From positions 1-62,686 of the forward strand of contig JBPOJB010000053.1 in assembly GCA_052034005.1 (NCBI GenBank): a stretch of 62,686 bases of DNA, written 5' to 3'. The notes below the pieces were generated by a model. That model was not told where the DNA came from. It did no database searches and saw only the letters and a list, made by a program, of their open reading frames with translations. The translations under genes and the position numbers were made by a program. Shown piece by piece: positions 33,048-42,341 of the stretch. Each line of letters starts with the position of its first letter. The first letter of the stretch is position 1. Origin of the DNA: JAAYDI01 sp052034005. Its GTDB lineage: Bacteria > Planctomycetota > Planctomycetia > Pirellulales > Pirellulaceae.

Positions 33048-34330
33048 TTCACAACCCTGGCATTGCAGAGATTCAGGTGGTCGGCCACGTCCAACGTCTG
33101 GCCGAAATCGACGAGGATCTCCAGGCGGCGCACGCCCTGGATGTCCAGGTCCAGCGGTACCGGCGGATCCGAGCCCGCAATCGTCTGGTGGAACAGCTCC
33201 CGGCCGTCGCCCTGGATGGCCAGGAGCACGTTGCCGCGTCCACCCACGCGGCTGTCAATGCCCACGTCGGCCGTCAGCTTGCGGTAGCCTTCCCGCAGGC
33301 GGAACACGAGCCGGCTGCGGCTGTGGATGGACAGGCCCTTCTCATACTGCCGGATGTTGTTGCCCTCGCCCAGCCACAGGCCGCTCCCCTCGAAGCTCGC
33401 GTCGCGCCGCGGCTCGTACAACTGCCGCGCGCGCCGCTCGGGCAGTCGCGTGGCGATAAACGGCAGACACTCGACCAGCTCATACTCCAGGTCGCTCAGG
33501 TAGGTCACGTTGCCGGCCGAGAAATCGCACCGCGTCAACTGCGCCCACGGAATGTCGCAGGTCGCCCCGCCCGTTGTCGTGACGCGCAGCGTCCGGTCCG
33601 CCAGCTGGAGCGACTTGGCGCGCCAGACCGATCCGTTCGTCTCCCGCACCTCGCAGACGGCGTCCGGCAGGTCGCTCGCCGCCGCGCGGAAGTAGACAAT
33701 GCCTTCCAGCTTGGCCCGATTGACCACGATCCGCTGTTCGTTGAACTCGAACTCCACCGCCTCGTCGGTCACGCCGTGCAACACGCCCTCCAGCTGATCG
33801 AGCGACGTCTTGCTGCGCCACAGCACGACCATGTCGCCGCTCGCCGAACCGCGGCAGATCTCCTGCCATTGGCCGTCCAACTCGGGCGTGGGAGCGCGGA
33901 ACCGGACACTGCGGATGTGACGGGTGTCAAGCGTGATGACGCGGTCGTCCAGCCGGATGGCGGCCGTGCGGTCCGCGACCGTGTAGCGCGCCGCACCGAG
34001 GCGCGAGCCGTCGGTCAGTTCCACCCAGATCGGCGTCGCCGGCGCTGTGGTGGGCGGGCGGTTGGAGAGCGTGAGCGCCAGCAAGTCGCGCAGGTCGAAC
34101 GTCACCCGCTGGCCCTCCGCCTCGATCGCCACGTGCTGGTCGTCCAGCGCGACCAGCGCGCCGCTGCGGAGCGGCCCGCTCAGAGTCTCGACCGAGACCT
34201 CCAGCGGGGGCTGCTGCTGTTGCTGCTGTTGCTGCTGCTGCTGCTGCTGCGGCGGCTGCTGCGCCGCCGCCTGCAGGCACCAGAATGTACCGATCCAGAT
34301 GACCCATGCCATATTGGTCACGCCTGTCAC
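33044..34330 (-). CDS. NPCBM-domain secreted protein with polyglutamine tract
   Basis: A 428-residue protein with a signal peptide, then a run of 13 glutamines. It has a beta-rich middle part (about 45-270) with repeated LEGxLxGVTDEAVEFEF-like strands. The C-terminal NPCBM (novel putative carbohydrate-binding module) spans about 300-428 (GLSIHSRSRLVFRLREGYRKL, then GIDSRVGGRGNVLLAIQGDG). NPCBM modules bind glycans. It probably starts at GTG 34330, with TGAGGGTG just upstream; the ATG at 34312 is an alternative. Ten bases separate it from the gene before and it overlaps the protease gene, suggesting that it helps place the HtrA proteins on a surface glycan (inference). Confidence 0.85.
   Translation of the reverse strand: MTGVTNMAWVIWIGTFWCLQAAAQQPPQQQQQQQQQQQQQPPLEVSVETLSGPLRSGALVALDDQHVAIEAEGQRVTFDLRDLLALTLSNRPPTTAPATPIWVELTDGSRLGAARYTVADRTAAIRLDDRVITLDTRHIRSVRFRAPTPELDGQWQEICRGSASGDMVVLWRSKTSLDQLEGVLHGVTDEAVEFEFNEQRIVVNRAKLEGIVYFRAAASDLPDAVCEVRETNGSVWRAKSLQLADRTLRVTTTGGATCDIPWAQLTRCDFSAGNVTYLSDLEYELVECLPFIATRLPERRARQLYEPRRDASFEGSGLWLGEGNNIRQYEKGLSIHSRSRLVFRLREGYRKLTADVGIDSRVGGRGNVLLAIQGDGRELFHQTIAGSDPPVPLDLDIQGVRRLEILVDFGQTLDVADHLNLCNARVVK
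34211..34250 (-). repeat. CAG/CAA trinucleotide repeat (polyglutamine)
   Basis: About 13 CAG/CAA codons in a row inside the NPCBM gene just after its signal peptide. The tract is prone to length change in frame and would alter only a flexible linker. Confidence 0.85.
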
Positions 34331-34340
34331 GATGGCACCC

Positions 34341-35375
34341 TCATTCGCCAGTCCCCTCCCGCGCCAGTCTGCGGAAGTACTCCTCGATCACTTCGCGATA
34401 ATGGGCCGGCAGGTCCTTGCCGATCTGTTGCAATGCCTCCTGGCGCTCGGCGGGCGGTAGGTTGCCCCAGCCGCTCTTGCTGCCGATCTGCCGCGGATCG
34501 ACCTGGCCCGGCCCCTTGCCCTGCATCGGCAGGCTGTCCTGTGCGGGGTTGGCTGGCTGCAGGTTCCCGGCCAGCCCTCGGCTGCGCTGCTGCTGTTGCT
34601 CTTCCGCTTTCTGGATCAGCTTGTCCAGCTTGGCGATCACCTCGTCCTCCTGCTGCCGCACCCGCGTGCCGGCCCGCTTCAACTCCAACCGGCGACGGAC
34701 CTCGTCCATCATCCGCGAGATTTCGTCGAGCGAGTCCGGTTCGAGCGGCCGGATGTCGGCCTGGATAAGCTGAGCGACCGTCAGGTAGCGGCGCGGGATC
34801 CGCTGTGGCTGCTCGAGCAGCAGGGCGGCCAGCGGCAGGCACTGGCGCTTGTCCGGCATGCGATGGTAGGCCGCGCACTGGTAGAACAGCAGGGCGGCCG
34901 GATCGACCACGTCGGCCGTGGTGAGCCCCTGCAGCTGTTCGATCGCCTCATCGTAATAGTCGTGCGTGGCCAGCCAGCGGCCGTACGCCAGGCGCAAATT
35001 ATGGCGGACCAGGGAGGGCTGCTGCTCGTCCCGCAGGATCGGGAAGTCCGGCAGCGACATGACCTGCGAGTCGGTCGTGCGACAGAAGTCGACCACCTGC
35101 CGCGCCGCGTCGTCCACCAGGGCCAGCGTCGTCGCCACCTGGTCGAGCAGCGCTTCGGGCGCACGGTCGCCGATCGCCTCGGGCGCCCAGAGGGCCGCGA
35201 TCTGTGCACGAGTCGGCTCGTCCAGCTGACGGGTGCGGAGATATGCGTCCACCTGCGCTTTCACCTGCGCCGCGTCCGGCACGGACCAGCGGGCCTTCTG
35301 CTCCAGGTCCTGGTCGGCAGACGCGGCGCCGGCCGCGACGAGAGCCAGAATTGTCAAGACCAGGCGTCGTGTCAT
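34341..35375 (-). CDS. Secreted helical protein of unknown function
   Basis: A 344-residue protein with a short signal peptide (about 1-20). The mature part is alpha-helical with a TPR-like middle section (LRLAYGRWLATHDYYDEAIEQLQGL, then ALLFYQCAAYHRM). A coiled coil at 225-265 leads to a disordered Pro/Gln/Gly segment (268-305). The tail has PAHYREVIEEYFRRLA, a motif that occurs at the end of several planctomycete proteins coded near MoxR/VWA genes. No enzymatic motif. It sits between the coiled-coil protein and the NPCBM gene in the long operon and may be a periplasmic adaptor. Confidence 0.75.
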   Translation of the reverse strand: MTRRLVLTILALVAAGAASADQDLEQKARWSVPDAAQVKAQVDAYLRTRQLDEPTRAQIAALWAPEAIGDRAPEALLDQVATTLALVDDAARQVVDFCRTTDSQVMSLPDFPILRDEQQPSLVRHNLRLAYGRWLATHDYYDEAIEQLQGLTTADVVDPAALLFYQCAAYHRMPDKRQCLPLAALLLEQPQRIPRRYLTVAQLIQADIRPLEPDSLDEISRMMDEVRRRLELKRAGTRVRQQEDEVIAKLDKLIQKAEEQQQQRSRGLAGNLQPANPAQDSLPMQGKGPGQVDPRQIGSKSGWGNLPPAERQEALQQIGKDLPAHYREVIEEYFRRLAREGTGE

Positions 35376-35413
35376 CGGTCATCCCCGTGGAAGAAGCTTC
35401 CCGACTGTCCCAT

Positions 35414-37039
35414 CTATCTGTTCTTCCCCAATACGATATCACGTGTAATCTGGTGGATGCGCGCCTGGCGCTGGCCCAGTTCCCCGAGGGCTTGGCGGAG
35501 GTCGTCATGCACGGCCTGCCCGACCGGGTCGTCGGCGTCATCCAGGAGTCTGGAGTAGCGTTGGGTACGGAGGTTCACGCGCAGCTGCAGCGACCGGATC
35601 ATCTTCAGTTCGGCCAGCATGTCGACCAGCGGCTGCTGGCCCAGTTCACCCGGCGGACCCGGTTGTGGGGGCCGCGATTCGTCCAGCTCCTGCTGCGCCT
35701 TCTGGAAGGCGGCGATCATCTCTTCCAGGCTGGAAATGATCTCCTGCTCCAGCTCCTGAGTGATCGTGCCGACCTTGGACTCGGCCAGCCGGTCGCTGAC
35801 CGTCTCCATATCGTCGCGGATCTGCTCGACCACTTCCGGGAAGGCGACCGAGGAGCCTTCTTCGCGGAGCAAGGTCAGGCAGCGGTCCGCCTGCCCTGCG
35901 ACCTTGCGTTGGTCGAACGCCAGCTTCCCGGCCTTGATATCCATGTCGCGCCCGCGCTGGTCTTCAGGCGTCTGGTCCAAGCGGGCCGTGGCTTCCTGGA
36001 TCTTGATTTCCGCCTCGAGCATCTGGCGGAATCGGCCTTCGAGCAGGGCGAGGACGCGCTGCATCTCCTCTTCACGCAGTTGCCGCAGCACCTCTTCGAG
36101 CTGGGCGACGGCCTCCTGCAGCTTCTGCAGCGCCTCGCGCTGGTTCTCCAGCGATTCGGAGCGCTGAGCCTCCTCCAACTGCCGCTGCGCCTCACGCATC
36201 TTCTGTTCGGCTTCGCGCACGCGCTGACGGGCCGGCGATGGTTCGTCCGGGCCGACCTGCGGCGGGGAGGATGACGGAGCCTGCGCGTCGTCCGGCGGCG
36301 GCGATCCGGGTGCCGGTTGCCCGGGCGTGTCGGGTGCGGGTTGCCCGGGCGTATCGGGTGCGGGTTGCTCGCCGGACGGCCGGCTCTCGGGCGTCTCGCC
36401 TGGCGGCGGCCGGTCTTCTTCCTGTTCCAGTTGCCGGGCCAGTTCGCCCGTGCGATCGGCGACTCGGGATTGTTTGTCGGCCAGTTCCCGCGGGTCCGCC
36501 TCGCCTTCCGTCTGGCCGATCACGCCGCGCTGCAGGCGCTGCAGGCGCTGGAGTTCCTTGATGTGGTCCTTCAGCCGCTGCGATTCGGTCTTGAGCCGGT
36601 CCGAGCGATCTTCGCTCATCAGGAGCTGCAGCAGTTCCTGGAGGTCCTTGCGCGCGGTCTCCTGGCCGTCCAGCGCCCGCTTGTACTGCTTCTGGGCGAG
36701 GAAGGCGACGATGGCTTCCAGCTGTGACTGGGTCAGGCGGTCTTTGGACTGCTTGTAGGCTTGTTTGAGCAGCGCGGCGCGGCGCGGGTTGGACGCCGCT
36801 TCGTAATCGGCCATCTTGAAGATCAGGTCTTCCAGGCGGCGGTATCGGGCCGCGACTTGATCCTGCTCGGCCGAGAGCGTATCGGTGGGCGCCGACTCGG
36901 AGGACGCGGCGGGCGCGCGATCGTCCGGCACCGGGTGGGGCGAGGCCGCCTCCTGGGCGGCCGCCGTCCAGGCCACGCCGCTCCAGAGGATCAAGCACAG
37001 CGGCCAGCCGCGCATGGGTCGTGTGGTGCGTCCGGGCAT
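35414..37039 (-). CDS. Secreted coiled-coil protein with Pro-rich repeats
   Basis: A 541-residue exported protein (signal about 9-28). Nearly all the rest is predicted coiled coil, rich in Glu, Gln, Arg and Leu (for example 130-210 and 265-345). A Pro-rich break at 212-262 holds three near-perfect copies of an eight-residue unit, APDTPGQP. Such proteins span envelope distances or form filaments. No domain is recognised. The start at 37039 has AGGAG 11 bases upstream. It is followed by the TPR-like protein after 38 bases. Confidence 0.75.
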   Translation of the reverse strand: MPGRTTRPMRGWPLCLILWSGVAWTAAAQEAASPHPVPDDRAPAASSESAPTDTLSAEQDQVAARYRRLEDLIFKMADYEAASNPRRAALLKQAYKQSKDRLTQSQLEAIVAFLAQKQYKRALDGQETARKDLQELLQLLMSEDRSDRLKTESQRLKDHIKELQRLQRLQRGVIGQTEGEADPRELADKQSRVADRTGELARQLEQEEDRPPPGETPESRPSGEQPAPDTPGQPAPDTPGQPAPGSPPPDDAQAPSSSPPQVGPDEPSPARQRVREAEQKMREAQRQLEEAQRSESLENQREALQKLQEAVAQLEEVLRQLREEEMQRVLALLEGRFRQMLEAEIKIQEATARLDQTPEDQRGRDMDIKAGKLAFDQRKVAGQADRCLTLLREEGSSVAFPEVVEQIRDDMETVSDRLAESKVGTITQELEQEIISSLEEMIAAFQKAQQELDESRPPQPGPPGELGQQPLVDMLAELKMIRSLQLRVNLRTQRYSRLLDDADDPVGQAVHDDLRQALGELGQRQARIHQITRDIVLGKNR

Positions 37040-37061
37040 GGTGGGTGGTCTCCTGGTCGGC

Positions 37062-39425
37062 TCACTTGAGCAGTTCGAGCGCCTCGTCGGTTTGCGCTTT
37101 CTTCGTCTTGTCGATCAGCTGCTGCTGGTCTTCGATCAGCGAGCGCACGATGTTCATCAGTTCGTTGAAGGTTTCCAGTTCCAGCATCTTCTGCAGGACT
37201 CGGTCCAGCTCCAGCAGGATCTGGTCGGCCTGCTGCACGGCCGCGTCGACGGCCTGGTCGCTGGCGACGGGGTCTGCCAGTTTCTGTTCCAGGTCCTTCA
37301 GATCCGCCTCGAGCTGCGGGAACAGCGTCTGCCCGATCCGCCGCAGCGGGTCGGCGATCTGCTCCTGGAGTCGGACCTTGCGGTCCTCGGAGTCCACGCG
37401 GTTATTGATCAATTCTTCGCGGATATCGTCGAACGAGGCAGCCACCCCGAGCACTTCCTGGGCCGATTTCTGGCTCTGCACCATCGCGCGCTGCGTGCGC
37501 AAGGCGCGGAGCGACTGTTCCCGTTGCTCGGCGCGCTCCGGCGCCTGGTCGGCCGGCACCTGGGCTCCGGGCGGGGCATCCGCCGCATCCAGGTTGTCTT
37601 CCAGGTCCGTCGCGCGCGTGCCGGCCGCCGCGCGCTTCACCCGGCTGACCGAATCACGCATCTCGCCCAGTTCGTCGATGATCTGTTCCAGCCGGCGCCG
37701 CAGGCCCAGTTCGCGACGTTCCAGCATGGCCAGCAGCTGATCGGGAGTGACCACGTCCAGCTGGTATCGATCGCCGCTGCCGACGTTTGGGGCGGCGGAC
37801 AGGTCGCACTTGTCGGACGCCATGAGCGTGACCGCCAGCTTGTCTTTCGGTTGGAGGACCAGCAGGGGGTCGGCCGCCCGCCGCGCTCGGAGGTCCAGCG
37901 CTGCGCTGACCTGGCCCGTCTCGGCCAGGTCGAACGGGAAGCGCACGGGCTCATGGTCGTTGATCACCACATCGAACCAGGCCGTGTCCACCTCGTAATC
38001 ATCGGTGATCTTGCCCTGGGCGGGGAGCACCGCGTCGGGCGTGATGGCCGTGCCGATCCCGCGCAAGGTCGCGGCGACGACCGGCGGCTGGTCTTCGATG
38101 CCGGCAATGAGCACGCGGATGGGCGGGTCGCTGGTGACGCCGTCCGTGTCGTGCAGGGTGAACTCGAGCGCCAGGTCGCCGGTGAGCTTCTCGATGACGT
38201 ACTCGATCTCCCGCGGATCGCCGCCGCGGCCGGCGATCTCCTGAACGGCCGCCTGCGGGGCCTGCGGATCACGGATCTCGACGCGCGTCAGGTCCTTGTT
38301 GGTCCGGGCGTGCAGCGTGATCCGGGTCCCGTTGGGCAGTTGCGTCCCGCTGGCCAGGTCCACCGTCCGCGGCAGCCAGGACGAGAGCCGTTCGTCCACC
38401 ATGTACGGCGGGAAGACGCACTCGAGCCGGGTCTGGACGATCGCCGGGCTCGGCACGACGGTCAGCCGGTAGTCGCGGACGCGGTGGTCGTAGCCACGCA
38501 CGTCGAACGCCATGGAGGACAGGATTCCGCGGAGCGGTTTCCCGTCGAAGGTGTAGGTCTGGTAGCCGTCCCGGATGCGTCCGAGCTTCTGCATGTTCAC
38601 GCTGCCCCGGTCGCCTTCCTCGGTCTGGTAGTAGACCGTACAGTATTCGGGGATGACCTTGGTCGCATCGGCCTGGACGCGCAGCAGCGTGCTGGTGCCC
38701 TTGGCCACCTTGATTTCGCGGTTCGCATCGAACGGTATCAACTCGGACCAGGTGACGGCGCCGTCGGACGCGGCCGTATGCTCGATCTGGACGCCGACCA
38801 CCTGGATCTGCGTGGCCCGCGGCCACGGCCGGTCGCCCAGCAGGTAGAGGCGTTCGGCCCAGATCAGCACCGCCTGCGCGTTCCACGCGTAGAGCAGGCC
38901 GATCGGCGCCAGCACGGCCAGGGCCAGCGCCGCCTTGGTCAGCAGGGGCGCGAGCCGCAACACCTCGCCGACCCGCACGCCCCGCGCCTGGGCACTCGCC
39001 TCGCGGCCCGTGCGGCGCAGCATCTCCCGGCTGAACTCCCGCGCATGATCCGGGCGCTGCGACAGCTCCACGGTCGTGACCAACCCGTCGCGGAAACGGC
39101 GGAAGCGGCGTTCCAGCAGGATCGCCATGCTCGGGTCGGACAGGCGGGCGAAGGCGCGCAGGAAGACCCACCGGTAGAGCAGGTACGCCAGGGTGCCGAC
39201 GATGACGGCCAGCAGCACCAGGCGCGCGCCGCGCGGCATCTCGCCGGCACCCATCAGCACCGGCAGGTAGTCGATCGCCAGTCCGACCCAGAAGGTGGCG
39301 CCGAGCCACAGCAGCGCCAACGCCATCCCCTCGATCCAGACGTAGACCCGGATGCGCCGGCGCAGCCGGGCCAGCAGCAACCGGAGGTCAGCGCTCAAGC
39401 TCGGCATGTCAGCAGGTGTGGCCAT
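37062..39425 (-). CDS. Large membrane protein with C-terminal coiled coil (DUF4175-like)
   Basis: A 787-residue protein with an N-terminal cytoplasmic helix pair, membrane segments at about 30-52, 66-86 and 165-180, and a long extracytoplasmic beta-rich region (190-540). The C-terminal 240 residues form a coiled coil (RRLEQIIDELGEMRDSVSRV onward). The overall arrangement resembles the DUF4175 family found beside MoxR/VWA genes in several phyla; that assignment is tentative. It is probably the membrane core of the complex coded by this operon. Confidence 0.7.
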   Translation of the reverse strand: MATPADMPSLSADLRLLLARLRRRIRVYVWIEGMALALLWLGATFWVGLAIDYLPVLMGAGEMPRGARLVLLAVIVGTLAYLLYRWVFLRAFARLSDPSMAILLERRFRRFRDGLVTTVELSQRPDHAREFSREMLRRTGREASAQARGVRVGEVLRLAPLLTKAALALAVLAPIGLLYAWNAQAVLIWAERLYLLGDRPWPRATQIQVVGVQIEHTAASDGAVTWSELIPFDANREIKVAKGTSTLLRVQADATKVIPEYCTVYYQTEEGDRGSVNMQKLGRIRDGYQTYTFDGKPLRGILSSMAFDVRGYDHRVRDYRLTVVPSPAIVQTRLECVFPPYMVDERLSSWLPRTVDLASGTQLPNGTRITLHARTNKDLTRVEIRDPQAPQAAVQEIAGRGGDPREIEYVIEKLTGDLALEFTLHDTDGVTSDPPIRVLIAGIEDQPPVVAATLRGIGTAITPDAVLPAQGKITDDYEVDTAWFDVVINDHEPVRFPFDLAETGQVSAALDLRARRAADPLLVLQPKDKLAVTLMASDKCDLSAAPNVGSGDRYQLDVVTPDQLLAMLERRELGLRRRLEQIIDELGEMRDSVSRVKRAAAGTRATDLEDNLDAADAPPGAQVPADQAPERAEQREQSLRALRTQRAMVQSQKSAQEVLGVAASFDDIREELINNRVDSEDRKVRLQEQIADPLRRIGQTLFPQLEADLKDLEQKLADPVASDQAVDAAVQQADQILLELDRVLQKMLELETFNELMNIVRSLIEDQQQLIDKTKKAQTDEALELLK

Positions 39426-39485
39426 GATTGTGCGTCCGGTATGGATGTCACCTATTGTCGTTTGTCCCGCCGCGCAAGACGACCC

Positions 39486-42341
39486 TCACGCGAGCCGGTT
39501 CAATCGGCGGATCAGCCATTCCAGGCACAACACGCCGACAATCAATACCATGAGCCAGCCCATGAGCCGCTCGTCAAACACCTTGTCCACCGTCTCGGGC
39601 AGGTACAGGACCTGGTCGTTCGGTTCCAGCGTCGCGGCGAGCGCCGCGCGCTGCGCACCGCCGCGGGCCATCGCAGCGTCGAACCCGAGGTACAAGGCGC
39701 CGCCGGTGGTCTGGGCGAGCGATTTGAGCAGCGCGTCGTTGCGCTGCGGCCGCTCCAGCTCCAGGGCGGGCACGCGCACCCGCACGTCGGCCGAGAGCAG
39801 TTCGTCCTCGCCGCTGTCCGGCGGCGTCAGCTCGATGCGGTAGTCGCCCGGCACCAGACCCGTGAACTGGGCCTCGTACATGCCCTCCCGCGCCGCGTCC
39901 CGGATCTTGCGCAGCGAGAGCCCGACACGCTGCCCGTCCGGCTGCCAGAGGATGGCGGCGACCGAGTCGGCCGTCAACGCCTGGTGCTGGGCGTCCGACA
40001 GCACGGCGCGCACCGTCACCGGGTCGCCCAGCAGGCAGCGGTCCCGGTCGACCAGCAGGACGCCGCGGCTCGAATCGCGCAGCAGCCGCCCCTGCGAAAC
40101 CCACCGGATCAGCTTGGTGTAATACGTTTCGAAGTAGCGCGGATCCACGGCTCGCAAGCGCCAGATCTCGCCGCTGGCCTGGAAGAACACGCGGCCGGCC
40201 CCGTAGAAGTGCGCGGCGGCATAGATCGGCAGTTCGCCGTCGATCGACGTCTCGGGGTTCGAAAAACGCGCGTACACCCGAGCGCCCGGCTTGGGGTCCT
40301 TGACCGAATAATACCCGTACACCCCTTCAAACGACTGCCAGGCCGCTTCGCTGTCGGTCGCGTCATCCTCGAGCCAGAGGAACTCGGCGTCCAGCCCGTC
40401 GCGGGTGAAGTTGAGCGGCCAGGGGGCGTCGCCGCCGAAACGGCCCAGGCTGAGGTTCGGCGAGCCCTGGCTGTAGAAGACGACTGGATAGAGCGCCTTG
40501 ATCGTGTCGATGCGCGGGTCGCGGCCGCGCCGCATCCCGGCCCACTCGGGCGTGCAGACCGGCCCGGCCACCACGATCAACCCGCCCGCCTGCTCCGCCA
40601 CCCAGCGGTCGAGCAGCTCGATCTGCAGTTCGTCGAACTTCAGCCAGTCCGGGTCGAACGCCACGATGGCGTCATATTGGAACAGCTCGTCGGGCGTCCC
40701 GGGGAACTCGTCCAGGATCCTGGCCGCCTCCTGCGAGGCGCCCGCGCCGCCGGTCTGCAGCAGCACGTCGACCACGGTGTCCCCGTCGCGGTACAACTGG
40801 TTGCGCAGGAACTGGTACTCGCGGCTCGGGCCGCCCGCGATGAGCAACACGTGCGATTTCCGCTCGACGATCCGCACGCGGGCGATCTTCAGGTTGTCGC
40901 GTGGTTCCAGGTCCTCCTCCGGCGGCACCACCAGCAGGATGTACTGGCGCGTACCCGTCTCCTGCGGCGTGACCTCGAACTTGAGCGTGACGATCTCGCC
41001 GTCTCCGGCCAACCGCACGGCCTGCTCCTCTTCGAAGGTCGCCTTGTCGCCCAACGGTTCGTGCTCGTCGAGGCGCACGTCGCCCGGCGCCGACAGCAGC
41101 TGGACCTTCACCAGGCGCCCGCGCAGGCCGTACGCCTGGAGGTACCCGGTGAGCGGGAATTTGTCGCCCGGATACACGCGCTTGGGCGCTTCCAGATCCA
41201 CCACCCGCGCATTGACCGGCTGGCGGTCGCTCCCCAGGCCGATCGGGAAGACGGGGATCCCGGCGCCTTGGGCCACCTTCGCCGCCACGTCGCAGTCGAT
41301 GCCCATGTTGCTGCCGCCGTCGGTCGCCACCACGATGCCGGCCAAGGACCCGCCGCGTTCCTTGGCCACGATCGCCCGGATGGCGTCGCCCAGCCGGGTG
41401 GCCGTGCCGCGCGGCGCCAGCGCCTGGTGCCAGTCGACGGCGCTCGGCCCGAGTGCGGCGGCGGACGCGTCCAGGCCCCGCTCGACCGCCGGCCGCGCGG
41501 CCAGCTCCGCACGCACTTGCGCCTCGAAGTCCGGTTGGGTCCACCCCACCAACGCGTGCCACGGGAGCTCCGGTGACCGCAGGCTGGCCGTGGCCAGCGT
41601 GATTCCCGCGGCGGCCAGCGTCACCATGCTGAGCGGCAGCGCCAGGGAGGTCGCCTCGCGCCACCGGGGCCGGCGACCGAGTACGCCGTAGAGGAGCAGC
41701 GCCAGGAGCGAGATGCCCAGCAGCCCCGCGGCGACACCGGCCGTCCGACGCGCGGCGTGCAGCGCCAAGCGACGTGCCGCCACCAGCTCCTGAGTCGCGT
41801 CCACGCTGGGCGATTCGGCCGCCGTGCGGCGGAAAAACGCCACCTGAGCCGGCTCCGCTTGATCGCTGAACTGATAGACCACCAGATCGTGCTTCGCACG
41901 GAGCTGTTCGATCAGCGCCTCGCCACGCAGCTCCGCGATCACCTGCTCGATGCGACTCGGCGCGGTCGATTGGGACCCGGACCCCGACCCGGACGCCGCG
42001 GCCGCCGCCGCGTCGCGCAGCGCCATGCTCTGGCTCGTGTCGATCAGCAGCACGGCGCGCGAGGCCTTGATCTCGCGATCCTCCGTCCGCTTCTCCAGGT
42101 CCAGGAAGAAGAACGCGATCCCGCCCAGCGCCAGCAGTCGCAGCGCGGTCAACGACCAGCGAACGCCGCGGCTCAGCTCGCGGCCGTCGCGCTGGTACAT
42201 CATGACCACGTGGGCGGCCAGCGCCGCGCAGACGGCGATCAGCAGCAACCCGTGCCACCATTCGGACATGGATTGCAGGCGTGCAAACCGGTAGGAAACG
42301 TGGCTGGCGCTCTCCGCCAGCAGGTACCAGGTCGGCCTCAC
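39486..42341 (-). CDS. VWA-like membrane protein, large
   Basis: A 951-residue protein with membrane helices near its start (about 30-48 and 62-80), a pair at about 203-250 and one at the C-terminus (about 925-942). A von Willebrand A-like domain begins at VLLIDTSQSMALRD, with the metal-binding DxSxS at D101, S103 and S105. It is interrupted by the inner helix pair, and GIVVATDGGSNMG provides a later VWA strand. A glutamine amidotransferase-like fold (about 500-690, LLIAGGPSREYQFLRNQL) is common in this protein group. The GTG start overlaps the stop of the BatA-like gene; an internal ATG at 42269 is possible. Confidence 0.78.
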   Translation of the reverse strand: MRPTWYLLAESASHVSYRFARLQSMSEWWHGLLLIAVCAALAAHVVMMYQRDGRELSRGVRWSLTALRLLALGGIAFFFLDLEKRTEDREIKASRAVLLIDTSQSMALRDAAAAAASGSGSGSQSTAPSRIEQVIAELRGEALIEQLRAKHDLVVYQFSDQAEPAQVAFFRRTAAESPSVDATQELVAARRLALHAARRTAGVAAGLLGISLLALLLYGVLGRRPRWREATSLALPLSMVTLAAAGITLATASLRSPELPWHALVGWTQPDFEAQVRAELAARPAVERGLDASAAALGPSAVDWHQALAPRGTATRLGDAIRAIVAKERGGSLAGIVVATDGGSNMGIDCDVAAKVAQGAGIPVFPIGLGSDRQPVNARVVDLEAPKRVYPGDKFPLTGYLQAYGLRGRLVKVQLLSAPGDVRLDEHEPLGDKATFEEEQAVRLAGDGEIVTLKFEVTPQETGTRQYILLVVPPEEDLEPRDNLKIARVRIVERKSHVLLIAGGPSREYQFLRNQLYRDGDTVVDVLLQTGGAGASQEAARILDEFPGTPDELFQYDAIVAFDPDWLKFDELQIELLDRWVAEQAGGLIVVAGPVCTPEWAGMRRGRDPRIDTIKALYPVVFYSQGSPNLSLGRFGGDAPWPLNFTRDGLDAEFLWLEDDATDSEAAWQSFEGVYGYYSVKDPKPGARVYARFSNPETSIDGELPIYAAAHFYGAGRVFFQASGEIWRLRAVDPRYFETYYTKLIRWVSQGRLLRDSSRGVLLVDRDRCLLGDPVTVRAVLSDAQHQALTADSVAAILWQPDGQRVGLSLRKIRDAAREGMYEAQFTGLVPGDYRIELTPPDSGEDELLSADVRVRVPALELERPQRNDALLKSLAQTTGGALYLGFDAAMARGGAQRAALAATLEPNDQVLYLPETVDKVFDERLMGWLMVLIVGVLCLEWLIRRLNRLA

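Noticed and set aside
36885..41576. A 1563-codon open frame on the plus strand
   Set aside because: It is antisense to three well-supported membrane and coiled-coil genes. Its product is rich in Arg, Gly, His and Val with no domain, as expected of a GC-rich shadow frame.
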